A stretch of 64,000 nucleotides of DNA from Bacillus sp. EAC (GTDB lineage: Bacteria > Bacillota > Bacilli > Bacillales > Bacillaceae_G): the NCBI RefSeq assembly GCF_002156875.1, contig NZ_NCSY01000001.1:1-64000 (forward strand). Reading direction: 5' to 3'. A program made the position numbers and the translations under genes. The notes beneath the pieces are model-generated. The model ran no database searches. It was not told the DNA's origin and worked only from the letters and a program-made list of their open reading frames with translations. Shown piece after piece: positions 17,716 to 27,045 of the stretch (the first letter of the stretch is position 1; each line of letters begins with the position of its first letter).

Positions 17716-19139
17716 TTTGACTTATCCCCCTGTTGACGGCCAAGTTTCGTATATAAAAATTTTGGACTCTTTCTCATAAATGTTTTTGGAAGCTGAATTA
17801 AACCTTTTATGTAGTCACTGTCACTTGGATTATTAAATGAAGACATGTACGGCACTCCAAAGGATTTTAACGTCGAGACATATACTAATATTAGAAAAAG
17901 AGCAAGCACTAAACCTGGCAAACCTAAAATACAGGCCATTAAAATACTTATAGCTCTCATTAAAATAACAGCACTTCCAAAAGATTGGTTTACAATTAGA
18001 AACTGAGATATCAATGTAATTGCAACAATTACAACTACATTCGGAGAAGTAAGTCCTGATCGAATCATAGTTTCTCCTACAATTAACGCTCCTACCACAG
18101 TCACAGTTTGACCTGTTGATTTCGGCAAACGCAAACCTGCCTCGTACAGAATTTCAAAAAGAATAGTCATTATAATTACCTCCATCCCTGGAGAAAATGG
18201 TATCCCTTTACAATTAATTGAAATTGTTGCAAGTGCTGGAAACGGTATCTGATCTTGATGAAAAGATACCATTGCAATGTAAAAACCAGGAAGTAAGACT
18301 GAAATTAATAATCCTAAATATCTTAATAATCTTTCAAGTGTCACAAAATAATAAGGCATGTACAAATCTTCAGCGGATTTTAGTAAAAATTGTAAATTAA
18401 TTGGTGCGATTAATGCCGCTGGAGCACCATCTATTAATATACAAAAGCGGCCTCGTTGCAGTGACTCCACTATCATATCTGGCCTAGTATTATAAGATAA
18501 TGACGGGATAATCGAATATGGTGAATCTGATAGTAACTCCTCAAGAGGAGAAACCCCATTTAGAATGTCTACTTCTATTGAATTAAGTCTGTTTCTTGCT
18601 TCCGCTATAATATTTTCATTTATTACATCTGAAAGATAGAGTAATGAAACGCTAGTTTGACTTCTTTTACCGATCGTAAATATTTCATTGCATAAAGTAG
18701 TACTACGAACTCGTTTTCGAAGTAATGCCACATTTGTTTCTAGAGATTCTGTAAATCCGTCACGAGCACCTTTTATTGAAACCTCATATGTGGATTCCTC
18801 AGGTTGACGTTGTGGAATTTTTGAAATATTTAATGAACATAGCTCACCAGTTTCTTCAAATAATAAAATTAATTCACCAGAAAAAACTTTCAATGTAATT
18901 TGGTGATTAGTATCTTTTTCACTACAAATGATGGGAATTAATTGTAAAGTATTATTTTGGAGATTAGGTAAAACAAACTGGTTCATATGTATGGTATCAA
19001 TCATTCCACTAGAATAGACAAAAAGCACACGTTCACTTTTAGAAATATTATTTAAGGTATGAACTTTTATTTGAACATCTGCACAGTTGCTGAATAGCTT
19101 TCTTATTTTTTGTTCATTTATTTTTGAAATGGGACTCAC
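17712..19139 (-). CDS. Germinant receptor subunit, GerA family (ger operon 1)
   Basis: A 475-residue GerA-type protein. Residues about 1-240 are hydrophilic and include the conserved segment EVSIKGARDGFTESLETNVA with LLRKRVRS. The next half carries four to five membrane spans with LERLLRYLGLLISVLLPGFY and LPKSTGQTVTVVGALIVGE, both typical. The short tail is cytosolic. The GTG start at 19139 overlaps the gerB-like stop (ATGA-type coupling). GerA subunits form the ion-channel core of nutrient receptors in the spore inner membrane, so expression in the forespore under sigma-G is expected. I could not identify a convincing sigma-G promoter for this operon. Confidence 0.92.
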   Translation of the reverse strand: MSPISKINEQKIRKLFSNCADVQIKVHTLNNISKSERVLFVYSSGMIDTIHMNQFVLPNLQNNTLQLIPIICSEKDTNHQITLKVFSGELILLFEETGELCSLNISKIPQRQPEESTYEVSIKGARDGFTESLETNVALLRKRVRSTTLCNEIFTIGKRSQTSVSLLYLSDVINENIIAEARNRLNSIEVDILNGVSPLEELLSDSPYSIIPSLSYNTRPDMIVESLQRGRFCILIDGAPAALIAPINLQFLLKSAEDLYMPYYFVTLERLLRYLGLLISVLLPGFYIAMVSFHQDQIPFPALATISINCKGIPFSPGMEVIIMTILFEILYEAGLRLPKSTGQTVTVVGALIVGETMIRSGLTSPNVVVIVAITLISQFLIVNQSFGSAVILMRAISILMACILGLPGLVLALFLILVYVSTLKSFGVPYMSSFNNPSDSDYIKGLIQLPKTFMRKSPKFLYTKLGRQQGDKSN

Positions 19140-20221
19140 CCACCTTTTGGTTTTACTTTAAATTTTAAAACAAAGAGTACTAATAAAATTGACATGAAAA
19201 AGATAACAGGTACAAAAATAGGGATATAATTATATTTAAAAAATGAATGAAGATTTAAATCCGTAATTGGAATACAGATGACAGCTAATAAAGCAAAACT
19301 TAAAGTCCATAACAATTTTTTTTGCGTACGTTTTGATCTAATATTTAAAATATCTATACATAAGTACAAGGTTAAGGCAATTCTAATAAAGGAAACTGAC
19401 ATAAATTGATAAACAGCGATAAAGTCTACATGTTGAATAAATTGACCTATTCCTAGAAGTCGCCATTGCTCATAAACAGGGTAGCGCATTTTTTCTGATA
19501 ATTGAGGACCAAATAATGAGATGGAATAAAATAATGGAAAAAGTGTTGATAGTAATATTAAAAATCCTAAAATAAATAATTGCCAGAATTTTACTCGCTT
19601 TTTGATGTGATGTTGGACTAGTAATAAAAACAAGATTTCAATATATCCTCCTGCAATAAAGAAGCTCCCTTTAAAAATAGGATTCCAACCATTTTGCAAA
19701 ATCGGTTTCATCCAATTTATGTGCATAAATTGGATATTTGCTCCATCAAGAAAAAGTTCAAACAATAGAATAAAAGGAAAAAGAAATACTGATATAACAG
19801 CAATGGATGTTATACCCGCTTGAGCACAATATGTGCAGATAATTAATAAACATACTTCGATGACAATTATTGGTGTTTTCGGTAAATATATTATCGTGAT
19901 CCAATCTGAGATGTTTTTTAAAGCAATGTATGAATTTATCAATAGAAAAGCTAATAATGGGATTACAATGATAGAATAGGCTAAATTTCCATATCGTTGT
20001 TTGATCAGTAAGGTGATGGATTTTTGTTCTGTTTTTATCATGATGTAATATAAAATGCAAAGCCAGACTATTAGAGCTGGAAATGCAATAACTACAGATA
20101 TCCACGAATCTCGACCTGCTGTGTCAAGTAAGACTGGAATCAACAAAAAATGGTGCATAAGTATACTGGAAAATAGTACGAGGATTAATGCTCCACTAAT
20201 GAAAATTTTTTCATTATTCAT
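19136..20221 (-). CDS. Germinant receptor permease subunit, GerB family (ger operon 1)
   Basis: A 361-residue integral membrane protein with about ten hydrophobic helices, matching GerB (spore germination permease, APC superfamily), which carries the germinant-binding pocket. The start is ATG 20221, eight bases after AGGAGG; a TTG six bases earlier is too close to that site. Here the gerB-like gene comes first, whereas operons 2 and 3 in this window are A-B-C. The stop overlaps the gerA-like GTG. The germinant cannot be predicted from the sequence. Confidence 0.92.
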   Translation of the reverse strand: MNNEKIFISGALILVLFSSILMHHFLLIPVLLDTAGRDSWISVVIAFPALIVWLCILYYIMIKTEQKSITLLIKQRYGNLAYSIIVIPLLAFLLINSYIALKNISDWITIIYLPKTPIIVIEVCLLIICTYCAQAGITSIAVISVFLFPFILLFELFLDGANIQFMHINWMKPILQNGWNPIFKGSFFIAGGYIEILFLLLVQHHIKKRVKFWQLFILGFLILLSTLFPLFYSISLFGPQLSEKMRYPVYEQWRLLGIGQFIQHVDFIAVYQFMSVSFIRIALTLYLCIDILNIRSKRTQKKLLWTLSFALLAVICIPITDLNLHSFFKYNYIPIFVPVIFFMSILLVLFVLKFKVKPKGG

Positions 20222-20301
20222 GAGCAATACCTCCTTTTTCTACTTGTAATTTATTTCATGAACATGTATATATTTTCCATTGATACAATAAACTATGCAT
20301 C

Positions 20302-20350
20302 AAAAAACTGCAGCCTTACCATCCAAGAAAAGTGGTAAAAGCTGCAGTTT
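20302..20350 (-). terminator. Hairpin upstream of ger operon 1
   Basis: Stem AAACTGCAGC/GCTGCAGTTT extended by TTACCA/TGGTAA, then TTTTTTG on the minus strand. It insulates ger operon 1 from the decayed region to its right. Confidence 0.75.
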
Positions 20351-20514
20351 ATTTTTATAGTTATCAGAATTAAAATCATCTACTTTATTAATTTATATAA
20401 TTAGCTTTTACTTTCGTGTGCTTCAAACAATTCAAGCATGTATTGAATGCATAATCAATATGCTCCACCGTGCTCACTTGCAATTTATAATACGTAATAT
20501 ACACTTACTTCTGC

Positions 20515-20760
20515 CAGAAATAATAGACGCTATTTCATTTAGATGCTATTGGTATTCCAATTTTAAAAATTAGATATAGAAATGAAGTTGATACCATAAG
20601 TTGATTCCTGCCTATATATTTGAAAGCCTACCTGACACACTTAATGACATTAATTCCCAATTCCAATATCTGAAGCCAAAATACATATTCCTATATTTTC
20701 AATATTTAATTGTGTTGTTAGAAAACTCATCTTTAATCAATATATATAGAGGTCATAGCA
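20515..20760 (-). pseudogene. Decayed N-terminal fragment of an MFS transporter
   Basis: This stretch aligns by eye with about 15610-15900, the start of the MFS gene. Shared runs include GGTATTCCAA, ATATAGAAATGAAG, AGCCTACCTGA and the TTAATTGTGTTGTTAGAAAA block. Frames are broken and small deletions are visible. No C-terminal part remains. It is most likely a relic of a second MFS gene, either a duplicate or an old paralogue. Confidence 0.75.
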
Positions 20761-20772
20761 ATCGCCTAATGT

Positions 20773-20814
20773 AAAGAGGCTATTAGTAAAAATTGAATTT
20801 ACCGATAGCCTCTA
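20773..20814 (-). terminator. Terminator after DinB gene 1
   Basis: Stem AGAGGCTAT/ATAGCCTCT with an inner TAAA/TTTA pair, about 80 bases past the DinB stop. Confidence 0.7.
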
Positions 20815-20893
20815 AGTCCACATTAATTCTGTTGTTCTATTTTAATTCGTTTTGAAAGTAGCAGTTAAATTGATCATTTTTTCCTTTTTTTTA

Positions 20894-21349
20894 TTATTTT
20901 AATACCTTAATCATGCTTGTTATGACACCTATGTGTTCAGATACATGTGATACATTATAAAAAAGTAACTCACCAATTGTATTTCCATTTAGAAAATTTT
21001 CATTTACAGGAGTATCAAGCTTATCTTTCAAAGTCTGGTTGATATATTCAAGCTGTTCCTCTAACTGTTCAATTATTAAATCCAATGTAGGCGGTTCTTC
21101 TTTCCAATCAATTGGTTTTGTACCATAAGCAAAAAATGTTTGATAGTTTTCTGGAAGAAGTTTTTGTTGATTAGTAAGGTGCAGAACAAAGTTTTCTGAC
21201 GAATAAAGAATATGACCAATCTGCCAATGTATACTATTATTAAAACCTTTAGGTACATCATCTCTTTTGTTTTCAGGACATTTTTTAATTAAATCAAATA
21301 ATTTTTTATATTTTTTATTTAATAAATGAAATACAAAAGAATTACTCAT
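20894..21349 (-). CDS. DinB family protein (copy 1)
   Basis: A 151-residue four-helix-bundle protein of the DinB/YfiT superfamily. The likely metal-binding histidines are in WQIGHILYSSE (about residue 45) and NVSHVSEHIG (about 135-140). The start is ATG 21349 after CTGGAGGCATAAA; upstream in-frame codons lack a site. DinB proteins are metal-dependent and often act as thiol transferases or stress proteins; the exact reaction is not predictable. It follows a NimA-like flavoprotein gene on the same strand, 62 bases away. The same pair recurs at 24571-25698, but the DinB members have diverged far more than the flavoproteins, and this copy is more AT-rich. Confidence 0.82.
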   Translation of the reverse strand: MSNSFVFHLLNKKYKKLFDLIKKCPENKRDDVPKGFNNSIHWQIGHILYSSENFVLHLTNQQKLLPENYQTFFAYGTKPIDWKEEPPTLDLIIEQLEEQLEYINQTLKDKLDTPVNENFLNGNTIGELLFYNVSHVSEHIGVITSMIKVLK

Positions 21350-21411
21350 TTTATGCCTCCAGAAATTTAGTAGAATTTTACTAAGGTACAGCAACCTTGT
21401 ACTTACCACCA

Positions 21412-21960
21412 CTATGCTCGGTCAGAGTGAATCGTTTTCCCTTCATGGAATAGTCGGTCTAATATTACTTCTTTCTCTTTGGCTGACACGGTGTCCGCAA
21501 CTAATTTATAAATTCCTGTTTTGCCACCTAGAGGGGAAACATATCGCTCCACATGACTTTTCCCTAAAGGGCGGTCGTAATAGCCTGGTACATATTTGTC
21601 CAGCATGACCTGCATGGCTTCTGTTGCCTCAGTTAAATCGGTTACTGGATATATTGTTCCTTCAATTATTACACTCATATAAGCGGTATCAGTACCAGCG
21701 GGTATAGGACTAGTAATTGTCCCATAACTCTCTCCTATTGTGAAACAAGCAAGTGGGTTCTTCTCAATGTAAGTGATTTTTCTTCCTTCTGCTGCCCCAT
21801 GAAAATAGATGGCATTATTCAACCAAACGAAATTGAGAGGAATGACATATGGGACGTCTTCTAAGGATAAGCCGAGAAATGCAGTTTGAGCATGTTCTAA
21901 AAAGTGATGAATTTTACCACTATCAGTACACTTTCGTTCTTGATTGCGAAGTTGAAACAT
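21412..21960 (-). CDS. Pyridoxamine 5'-phosphate oxidase family (NimA-like) flavoprotein, copy 1
   Basis: A 182-residue split-barrel FMN-binding protein. The [20 protein letters not shown] block followed by [18 protein letters not shown] is typical of NimA-like members of the PNPOx family, some of which reduce nitro compounds or quinones. The start is ATG 21960 after AAAGGAGATGGTATTG; the longer frame to 22098 is dismissed because the paralogue at 25150 begins at the same point. It is nearly identical in sequence layout to that paralogue and ends [11 protein letters not shown] against [11 protein letters not shown]. The physiological substrate is unknown. Confidence 0.87.
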   Translation of the reverse strand: MFQLRNQERKCTDSGKIHHFLEHAQTAFLGLSLEDVPYVIPLNFVWLNNAIYFHGAAEGRKITYIEKNPLACFTIGESYGTITSPIPAGTDTAYMSVIIEGTIYPVTDLTEATEAMQVMLDKYVPGYYDRPLGKSHVERYVSPLGGKTGIYKLVADTVSAKEKEVILDRLFHEGKTIHSDRA

Positions 21961-22217
21961 CAATACCATCTCCTTTAATGTTGTTTTCAAGTACTTGTAG
22001 CAAATAGTGCGAAGTTTAAAACCCGAGAAATTTTCAACTTCAGTCGTCGTAGTTAACTGTCCTCTAAGTTCTGGACCTACAATCACAAGGTGACTCATAT
22101 TGCACGAGTTAAGTAAATTGCTTCAGTTAACCTGGCAGGGCATATACCAACTAAAACTGGTTATACATTTTTGTTCCACCTATTATGGATACACATATAT
22201 AATCCTCCTTCATTAAC

Positions 22218-22330
22218 TTGAAGTTAATTGTAAAAAAAATGACCAATTTGAACCATAGAATTTAAATAGTTAAAACTAGAAAAATTTCATGGAATTTGTA
22301 ATTTGTACTATATGTATCCCAACGTTCCAA
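22218..22330. repeat. Intergenic repeat, copy A
   Basis: One of three related non-coding blocks (others at 35811-35905 and 40177-40255). Shared pieces are GTTAATTGTAAAA, then AATTTAAATAG, TAAAACTAGAA and ATTTCATG. On the minus strand it contains CTAG-N6-CTAT, a possible LysR-type dyad. It lies upstream of the NimA-like gene copy 1. Confidence 0.65.
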
Positions 22331-22410
22331 TAGTAACTATTTATTGAGCACTATTCGGTCAAAGTATGATGCCGACTATCGAAAAGCCTGGTATAACTTC
22401 ACTTCACGTC

Positions 22411-22444
22411 AAAAAAGCGACATTCCCGATGGGATGCCGCTCTT
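22411..22444 (-). terminator. Terminator after LysR-2
   Basis: On the minus strand GCGGCATCCC, loop ATC, then GGGAATGTCGC with one bulge, followed by six T. It sits about 100 bases past the LysR-2 stop. Confidence 0.75.
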
Positions 22445-22545
22445 CAATTTAGGCTTACAGAAGCTGGAATTGTACTACTGTCCTTTCCACCAGTAAAAAC
22501 TTCTAAGTCATAGCTCATTAACTTATCGAATAATTTTACTAAACA

Positions 22546-23460
22546 TTATTTATATAAATCATTTAATAGACTTTCTATACGATTATATTTTTCTATGTAT
22601 GAATTCAATAAATCTTTAAAAATATTAGCTGCAGCTCCGATATGCTTTTCCTTATGATGGATAATGGTTACTTTTCTTTGAAGAGCTGGTTTGATCCGTA
22701 TTGCTCTTAATTGACCATTATCCTCTAAATTAAAAAGTGTTTTTGATAGGATCGTAGCTCCTCTACCTTCCTTAACTAGACTTACAATCGATTTTGTATC
22801 TGTCGATTCAATAATTGGTTCTATCATTATCTCTTGTTTTCCACATATACCATCAAACCATTTTCTAAAACTATGATCTTTTGGGTTTAATATTAAAGGT
22901 ATATCTTCAATATCTTTTAATTCTAGATAGTTCCTGTTAGCAAATAAATGACCTGAAGGTACTACTAGATAAAATTCCTCATCATATAAAGGAATAATAT
23001 TTAATCGGTCATCCTCTTTAGGCATGATTGTTAATGCCAGGTCAAACTCGTTTTGCTTTATTTTTTCAACAACATCATCTAATACAAAAAACTGCAATTG
23101 TATTTGTGGATACATGGAATGAAACTCTAGTAATGCCATTGAGGCTATATGACTTAAATCACCTGAAAGTGCACCAACTATTAACTTACCTCTATTTAGT
23201 TTTTGTAACTCCATTAGTTGATCATTAGCGCTTTTGATCGTATTGAAAATTTTTTGCGAGTGTTCTAGTAAAACCTTGCCTGCTTCAGTAAGTGCTATTT
23301 TTTTACCTAATCTATCAAAGAGTCGAATACCAAGTTCATCTTCTAAGGCTCTGATTTGATAGCTTAAGGTAGGTTGGCCAATTCCTAACTTATATGCTGT
23401 CTTTGTAAAATGCATTTCCTCACAAATTGCCATAAAATATTCTAATTGTTTCAACTCCAT
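22546..23460 (-). CDS. LysR family transcriptional regulator (LysR-2)
   Basis: A 304-residue LysR regulator, with a helix-turn-helix at residues about 1-60 (MELKQLEYFMAICEEMHFTK, then LGIGQPTLSYQIRALEDELG) and an effector-binding domain after residue 90. The MEL start at 23460 is preferred because both paralogues align there; the frame is open to 23541. It is very close to LysR-3 (38974-39891): long stretches such as FHSMYPQIQLQFFVLDDVVE are identical. The gene lies between the two NimA-like/DinB cassettes, so control of those cassettes is a natural guess. The usual AQPTL of the recognition helix reads GQPTL here. Confidence 0.9.
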   Translation of the reverse strand: MELKQLEYFMAICEEMHFTKTAYKLGIGQPTLSYQIRALEDELGIRLFDRLGKKIALTEAGKVLLEHSQKIFNTIKSANDQLMELQKLNRGKLIVGALSGDLSHIASMALLEFHSMYPQIQLQFFVLDDVVEKIKQNEFDLALTIMPKEDDRLNIIPLYDEEFYLVVPSGHLFANRNYLELKDIEDIPLILNPKDHSFRKWFDGICGKQEIMIEPIIESTDTKSIVSLVKEGRGATILSKTLFNLEDNGQLRAIRIKPALQRKVTIIHHKEKHIGAAANIFKDLLNSYIEKYNRIESLLNDLYK

Positions 23461-24363
23461 GTTTTTCACCAACTTTGTCTTATTCATCATCTGTTTAGTC
23501 GACTGACTTTCATTGTTTTTGTGAATAAAAAAACTCCCCACTAATAATAAATTTAATTAGAACCATATGAAGTTACCGAATATACCTTGTTTTCCAATAG
23601 CAAGCCTCCTTAAACATTAATGATAGACTAGGCTTAATATTAGGAGTTTTCTGAATTTATAACAATACAAGATTTTCGATTAGAATGATTTATATTTTTG
23701 ATGAAACAAAATTCATAGATTCTTGTACAAAATTCAGTGTCATTTGATTTAGTGGTCATATTCATGTGGTAATTAGACAAAAACATTAAATTGTGGGTTA
23801 CAAAAAAAATTACATTATTTGAAAATGTGATAAATCTAGTAAATCATTTGTCTTTTTGTATTGTGAAGTTATTCTATTTCTTATAAATAATTAGATAGAT
23901 AAAAAAAATTATAAACCTTTTGAATTAAAGATATTTCGAATAAAATAGGATAAAAGAAATAGAGCTTAGTTCAGGGTGGAAAGTGTCACATTCATACCAT
24001 GATCTATAAAAGACATAATGCAAGACCTTTGAAACTATCATCCATGTATGCAACTTGCCGGTATACCCATAATATACCTACAGCTTGGTAAACAACTCTT
24101 ACCAGCTAAACAATTCAAGAAAAACTCAGGGATTGAATCTTGATTATGAAAAGTCTTCTAATCGGAACAAAATCTGCTAGTTTACTATAATGAAATGAAG
24201 CAAATTTTTCTGACAAAAGTGAAAAGTTCTTCGTTTAATTTACAAAAAAGAGCTTACAATAAATGCTTCGAAAAAAAATTCATGGCAGGCCAAAGCTAAT
24301 CCTAAGGCATTGATAGCAGTATTCAACGATCTATTTTTTTTTCGATTAAACCGTCTATAAAAT
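23461..24363. other. Large intergenic region with no supported gene
   Basis: About 900 AT-rich bases upstream of LysR-2. It contains no frame with a convincing start and site. The part at about 23950-24320 has slightly higher GC and may be very old decayed coding sequence, but I could not assign it to a family. Confidence 0.4.
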
Positions 24364-24398
24364 AAAAATGCAGCCCAAATTATTACAAGGCTGCATTA
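24364..24398 (-). terminator. Terminator after DinB gene 2
   Basis: Stem AATGCAGCC/GGCTGCATT with a T-rich tail on the minus strand, about 170 bases beyond the DinB stop. Confidence 0.75.
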
Positions 24399-24570
24399 CT
24401 TTCTATATTTTTTTGTAATCTACCGTGTGAGACGAGAATAAGCGTCCAATCGGATTCGTTATCGAAGTCGGATGATGTAGAAATCGCCATCCCTACTATT
24501 TTAAAAGCCATTGTACCTTCACTATTTGACGAACACTTTCAAAAGAGGGGCTTTTTTATTCACTTTGTTA

Positions 24571-25044
24571 CTAAGACAATAATTTTTTGTATACGGTGAT
24601 GATTCCGAAATGTAATCCTTCATGATATAAGTTATAACGGATCATCTCCTCAGGAGTATTCAAATCGAGTCCCGTTGACGTTGTAAGGGTCGGTGCCCTT
24701 TCGTTCAAGCGGCCAGTCAACGCCTCTCGAACTCTCTCATGTTGTCCTTTCAAAAGGCTCTCCAGTTCCGCTAAAGTAGGCAATGGGACCGAATCATCAA
24801 TATCGTCCAGCGGCGACTTTCCGTTTGGAAAGCGTTCCAAAAACCCTTCAGGGAGATTCATAGAAAGATTTAATTTTAAAAACGCTAAAAATTCAGTAAC
24901 AGTATAAATGTGACCTAGCTGCCAACGGATAGTATTGCGGAAACCTAGTGGTATTCGATCTGCTAACTCCTCAGTTACGCCCTCCATAGCTTCTAACGTT
25001 TGGCTTCTAATGAATTCTAGTTGGTCAAAAAGATTTTGTTTCAT
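24571..25044 (-). CDS. DinB family protein (copy 2)
   Basis: A 157-residue DinB/YfiT-type four-helix protein. Likely metal ligands are His45 in WQLGHIYTVTEF and the two histidines of LYHEGLHFG near residues 140-144. ATG 25044 follows AAAGGAGAGATAGAA. The gene is distinctly GC-richer than copy 1 and than the surrounding intergenic DNA. It forms a two-gene unit with the NimA-like gene upstream (spacing about 105 bases). A bacillithiol-transferase-like role is possible for the superfamily but not shown here. Confidence 0.85.
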   Translation of the reverse strand: MKQNLFDQLEFIRSQTLEAMEGVTEELADRIPLGFRNTIRWQLGHIYTVTEFLAFLKLNLSMNLPEGFLERFPNGKSPLDDIDDSVPLPTLAELESLLKGQHERVREALTGRLNERAPTLTTSTGLDLNTPEEMIRYNLYHEGLHFGIITVYKKLLS

Positions 25045-25149
25045 TTCTATCTCTCCTTTACTTTTAAATATTGCTCATTTTGAGGCTAATTATATGGTTT
25101 AAACTCTTACAGGAAATTTGATCATCACTTGAAATTGTGCATTACTCTG

Positions 25150-25698
25150 TTACGCACGTTCATTTTGAATGGTCCGCCCTTCATGAAACATACGATCAAG
25201 GATTATATCTTTTTCTTTAGCCGACACGGAGCTTGCGTTTAATTTATAAATTCCGGTCTTACTACCTAATGGGGAAACATATCGTTCCAAATGGGGTCGC
25301 CCCAGCGGTCGATCATAATAGCCAGGCACATATTTGTCCAGCATGACTTGCATAGCTTGCGTTGCCTCGTTTATATCAGTTAAGCGAACCAAGGATCCTT
25401 CGATGATAACACTCATATAGGCTGTGTCAGTTTTTGCTGGTATCGGACTGGTAATTGTCCCATAATTCTCGCTAACGGTGAAGCATGCCAGAGGGTTATT
25501 TTCGATGTAAGTGACTTTTCTCCCTTCTTCTGCTCCATGAAAATAGATTGCGTCGTTCAGCCAAACGAAATTGAGTGGAATGACATATGGGACGTCTTCT
25601 GAAGATAAGCCAAGGAATCCAGTCTGGGCATGTTCGAGAAAGTGCTGGATTTTAACGGTATCAGTACAAGTACGTTTCTCATTACGAATGGGAAACAT
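25150..25698 (-). CDS. Pyridoxamine 5'-phosphate oxidase family (NimA-like) flavoprotein, copy 2
   Basis: A 182-residue paralogue of the protein at 21412-21960, sharing most positions including [20 protein letters not shown] and the [13 protein letters not shown] segment. The start is ATG 25698 after AAAAGGAGATGATTTTG. The predicted fold is the FMN-binding split barrel, with use in reducing small electrophiles inferred only from the family. As in copy 1 it comes before a DinB gene on the same strand. The high similarity of the flavoproteins against strongly diverged DinB partners suggests duplication plus gene conversion, or different selection on the partners. Confidence 0.87.
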   Translation of the reverse strand: MFPIRNEKRTCTDTVKIQHFLEHAQTGFLGLSSEDVPYVIPLNFVWLNDAIYFHGAEEGRKVTYIENNPLACFTVSENYGTITSPIPAKTDTAYMSVIIEGSLVRLTDINEATQAMQVMLDKYVPGYYDRPLGRPHLERYVSPLGSKTGIYKLNASSVSAKEKDIILDRMFHEGRTIQNERA

Positions 25699-25938
25699 CA
25701 AAATCATCTCCTTTTATCTATTTTTAATCGTTCCATGGCGTTTCATAAGAATAATCCAATACAGTGGTCATATTTTTCGTTACGGTCCAATGCGAAGTAT
25801 TCCAAATAGATTTCTTATTACTGAAATATAAAATTTGTTGTGAGGGATTCTAGATGCCAATATCTTAAGCATTCTAGAAGGATAGTACGCTATTCAATGA
25901 CTTTAACTATGTAATAGTCAACGTCGCTACTTGGATTA

Positions 25939-27045
25939 TCATTTCGAATTTCCAGTATTAATCAGGTCTACTTTTACTTTTATTTTAAAATTCATGTTAG
26001 AGTAAGTTTCGTTCCAGTTCAAATTGTTCCAGTTTTCATATGATAATCGATTACGAACTAACGATCCGATTCCGATAGGATCTGTCTGATATTTTTGCAA
26101 TTTGATTAACAGCTTTTTGGAATTGGTTTTTATATAATTTTCAACCTGTTTTTCCAATTGTCTTTGATTCTTATCATTACTTATATCCATTGTACCTGTG
26201 TATTCAAGGACGCTTCCTTTAATATCTAGATTTACTTCACCCGTCATATTCTTTCTATTGCTTGTTTTCACTTTTTTATTATTTTTTGAATTGATATCAC
26301 TTAAAAAAAGCTGAACATTATTTCCTGATTCTTCATCATTCATACTAATCATTAGACTCCCATTTTTTATGTCCCCGCTTAATAAATTAAGGATCTGTGT
26401 TTCAATTAAAGTTAGTCGTGTAACATATTGATCTCCTTTAAAAGTACCCAAGCCCTTCAATTCAATGTTCTCGCCTTCATATGAAAAAACTGGTAAAACC
26501 GGGTCAATTCCATCGTCGTAATAATCTCTTAAAAAACGGTATTTATTAGTATTTAAAACTTTATTTTGAGTGCCCAATTTTTCGAAGAAGCTATAAAGGT
26601 ATTCGGCATTATCTGGAACAGAGGGGATTTTTTTTTTAAGAAGTTCTTCACCTTTTCCCTCGACAATCGCAAATTTAACACGAGTTCCGAATTCTGGATC
26701 CCTTGTAAACGTCTCAATAATATTTATAAGTCCTTTTTTTGACAGTTCCTCCCCAAAGAGTATCGCACTTTGTCCTCCAACTATCTTTAAATTTGTTAAA
26801 TTTTGAAGTTTGATGAAGGTGTCATGAGATGATTTCCCATCAGCAGTTAGAGTCTGAGTACCAGCCTTTCCTTCTTTAGAAACAGTAGGAAATAGGACAG
26901 TTGTTTTAATTGGATTTTCTTTATTATCAGACATATCGAAAGCAACAGATTCAAGAATTGCTAATTCTTCAATAATTTTACTTCCTCCGCACCCTGTTAG
27001 AAACAAACAACATATTGCGATCATTACAATCATTTTATTTTGCAT
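25939..27045 (-). CDS. Germinant receptor lipoprotein, GerC family (ger operon 2)
   Basis: A 369-residue lipoprotein with signal MIVMIAICCLFLTGCGG; the Cys follows a normal lipobox. Family features include AILESVAFDMSDN near the N terminus and LQKYQTDPIGIGSLVRNRL before the C-terminal strand. The start is ATG 27045 after AGGGAG and overlaps the gerB-like stop by 11 bases; the frame is open to 27105 but has no site there. It is the third gene of an A-B-C ger operon. No clear terminator follows. Confidence 0.9.
   Translation of the reverse strand: MQNKMIVMIAICCLFLTGCGGSKIIEELAILESVAFDMSDNKENPIKTTVLFPTVSKEGKAGTQTLTADGKSSHDTFIKLQNLTNLKIVGGQSAILFGEELSKKGLINIIETFTRDPEFGTRVKFAIVEGKGEELLKKKIPSVPDNAEYLYSFFEKLGTQNKVLNTNKYRFLRDYYDDGIDPVLPVFSYEGENIELKGLGTFKGDQYVTRLTLIETQILNLLSGDIKNGSLMISMNDEESGNNVQLFLSDINSKNNKKVKTSNRKNMTGEVNLDIKGSVLEYTGTMDISNDKNQRQLEKQVENYIKTNSKKLLIKLQKYQTDPIGIGSLVRNRLSYENWNNLNWNETYSNMNFKIKVKVDLINTGNSK

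Noticed and set aside
21961-22098. N-terminal extension of the NimA-like protein copy 1 to 22098
   Set aside because: AAAGGAG lies just before ATG 21960, and the paralogue starts at the equivalent codon.
23950-24320. Possible insertion-sequence remnant
   Set aside because: No terminal repeats and no transposase motif could be read in any frame.
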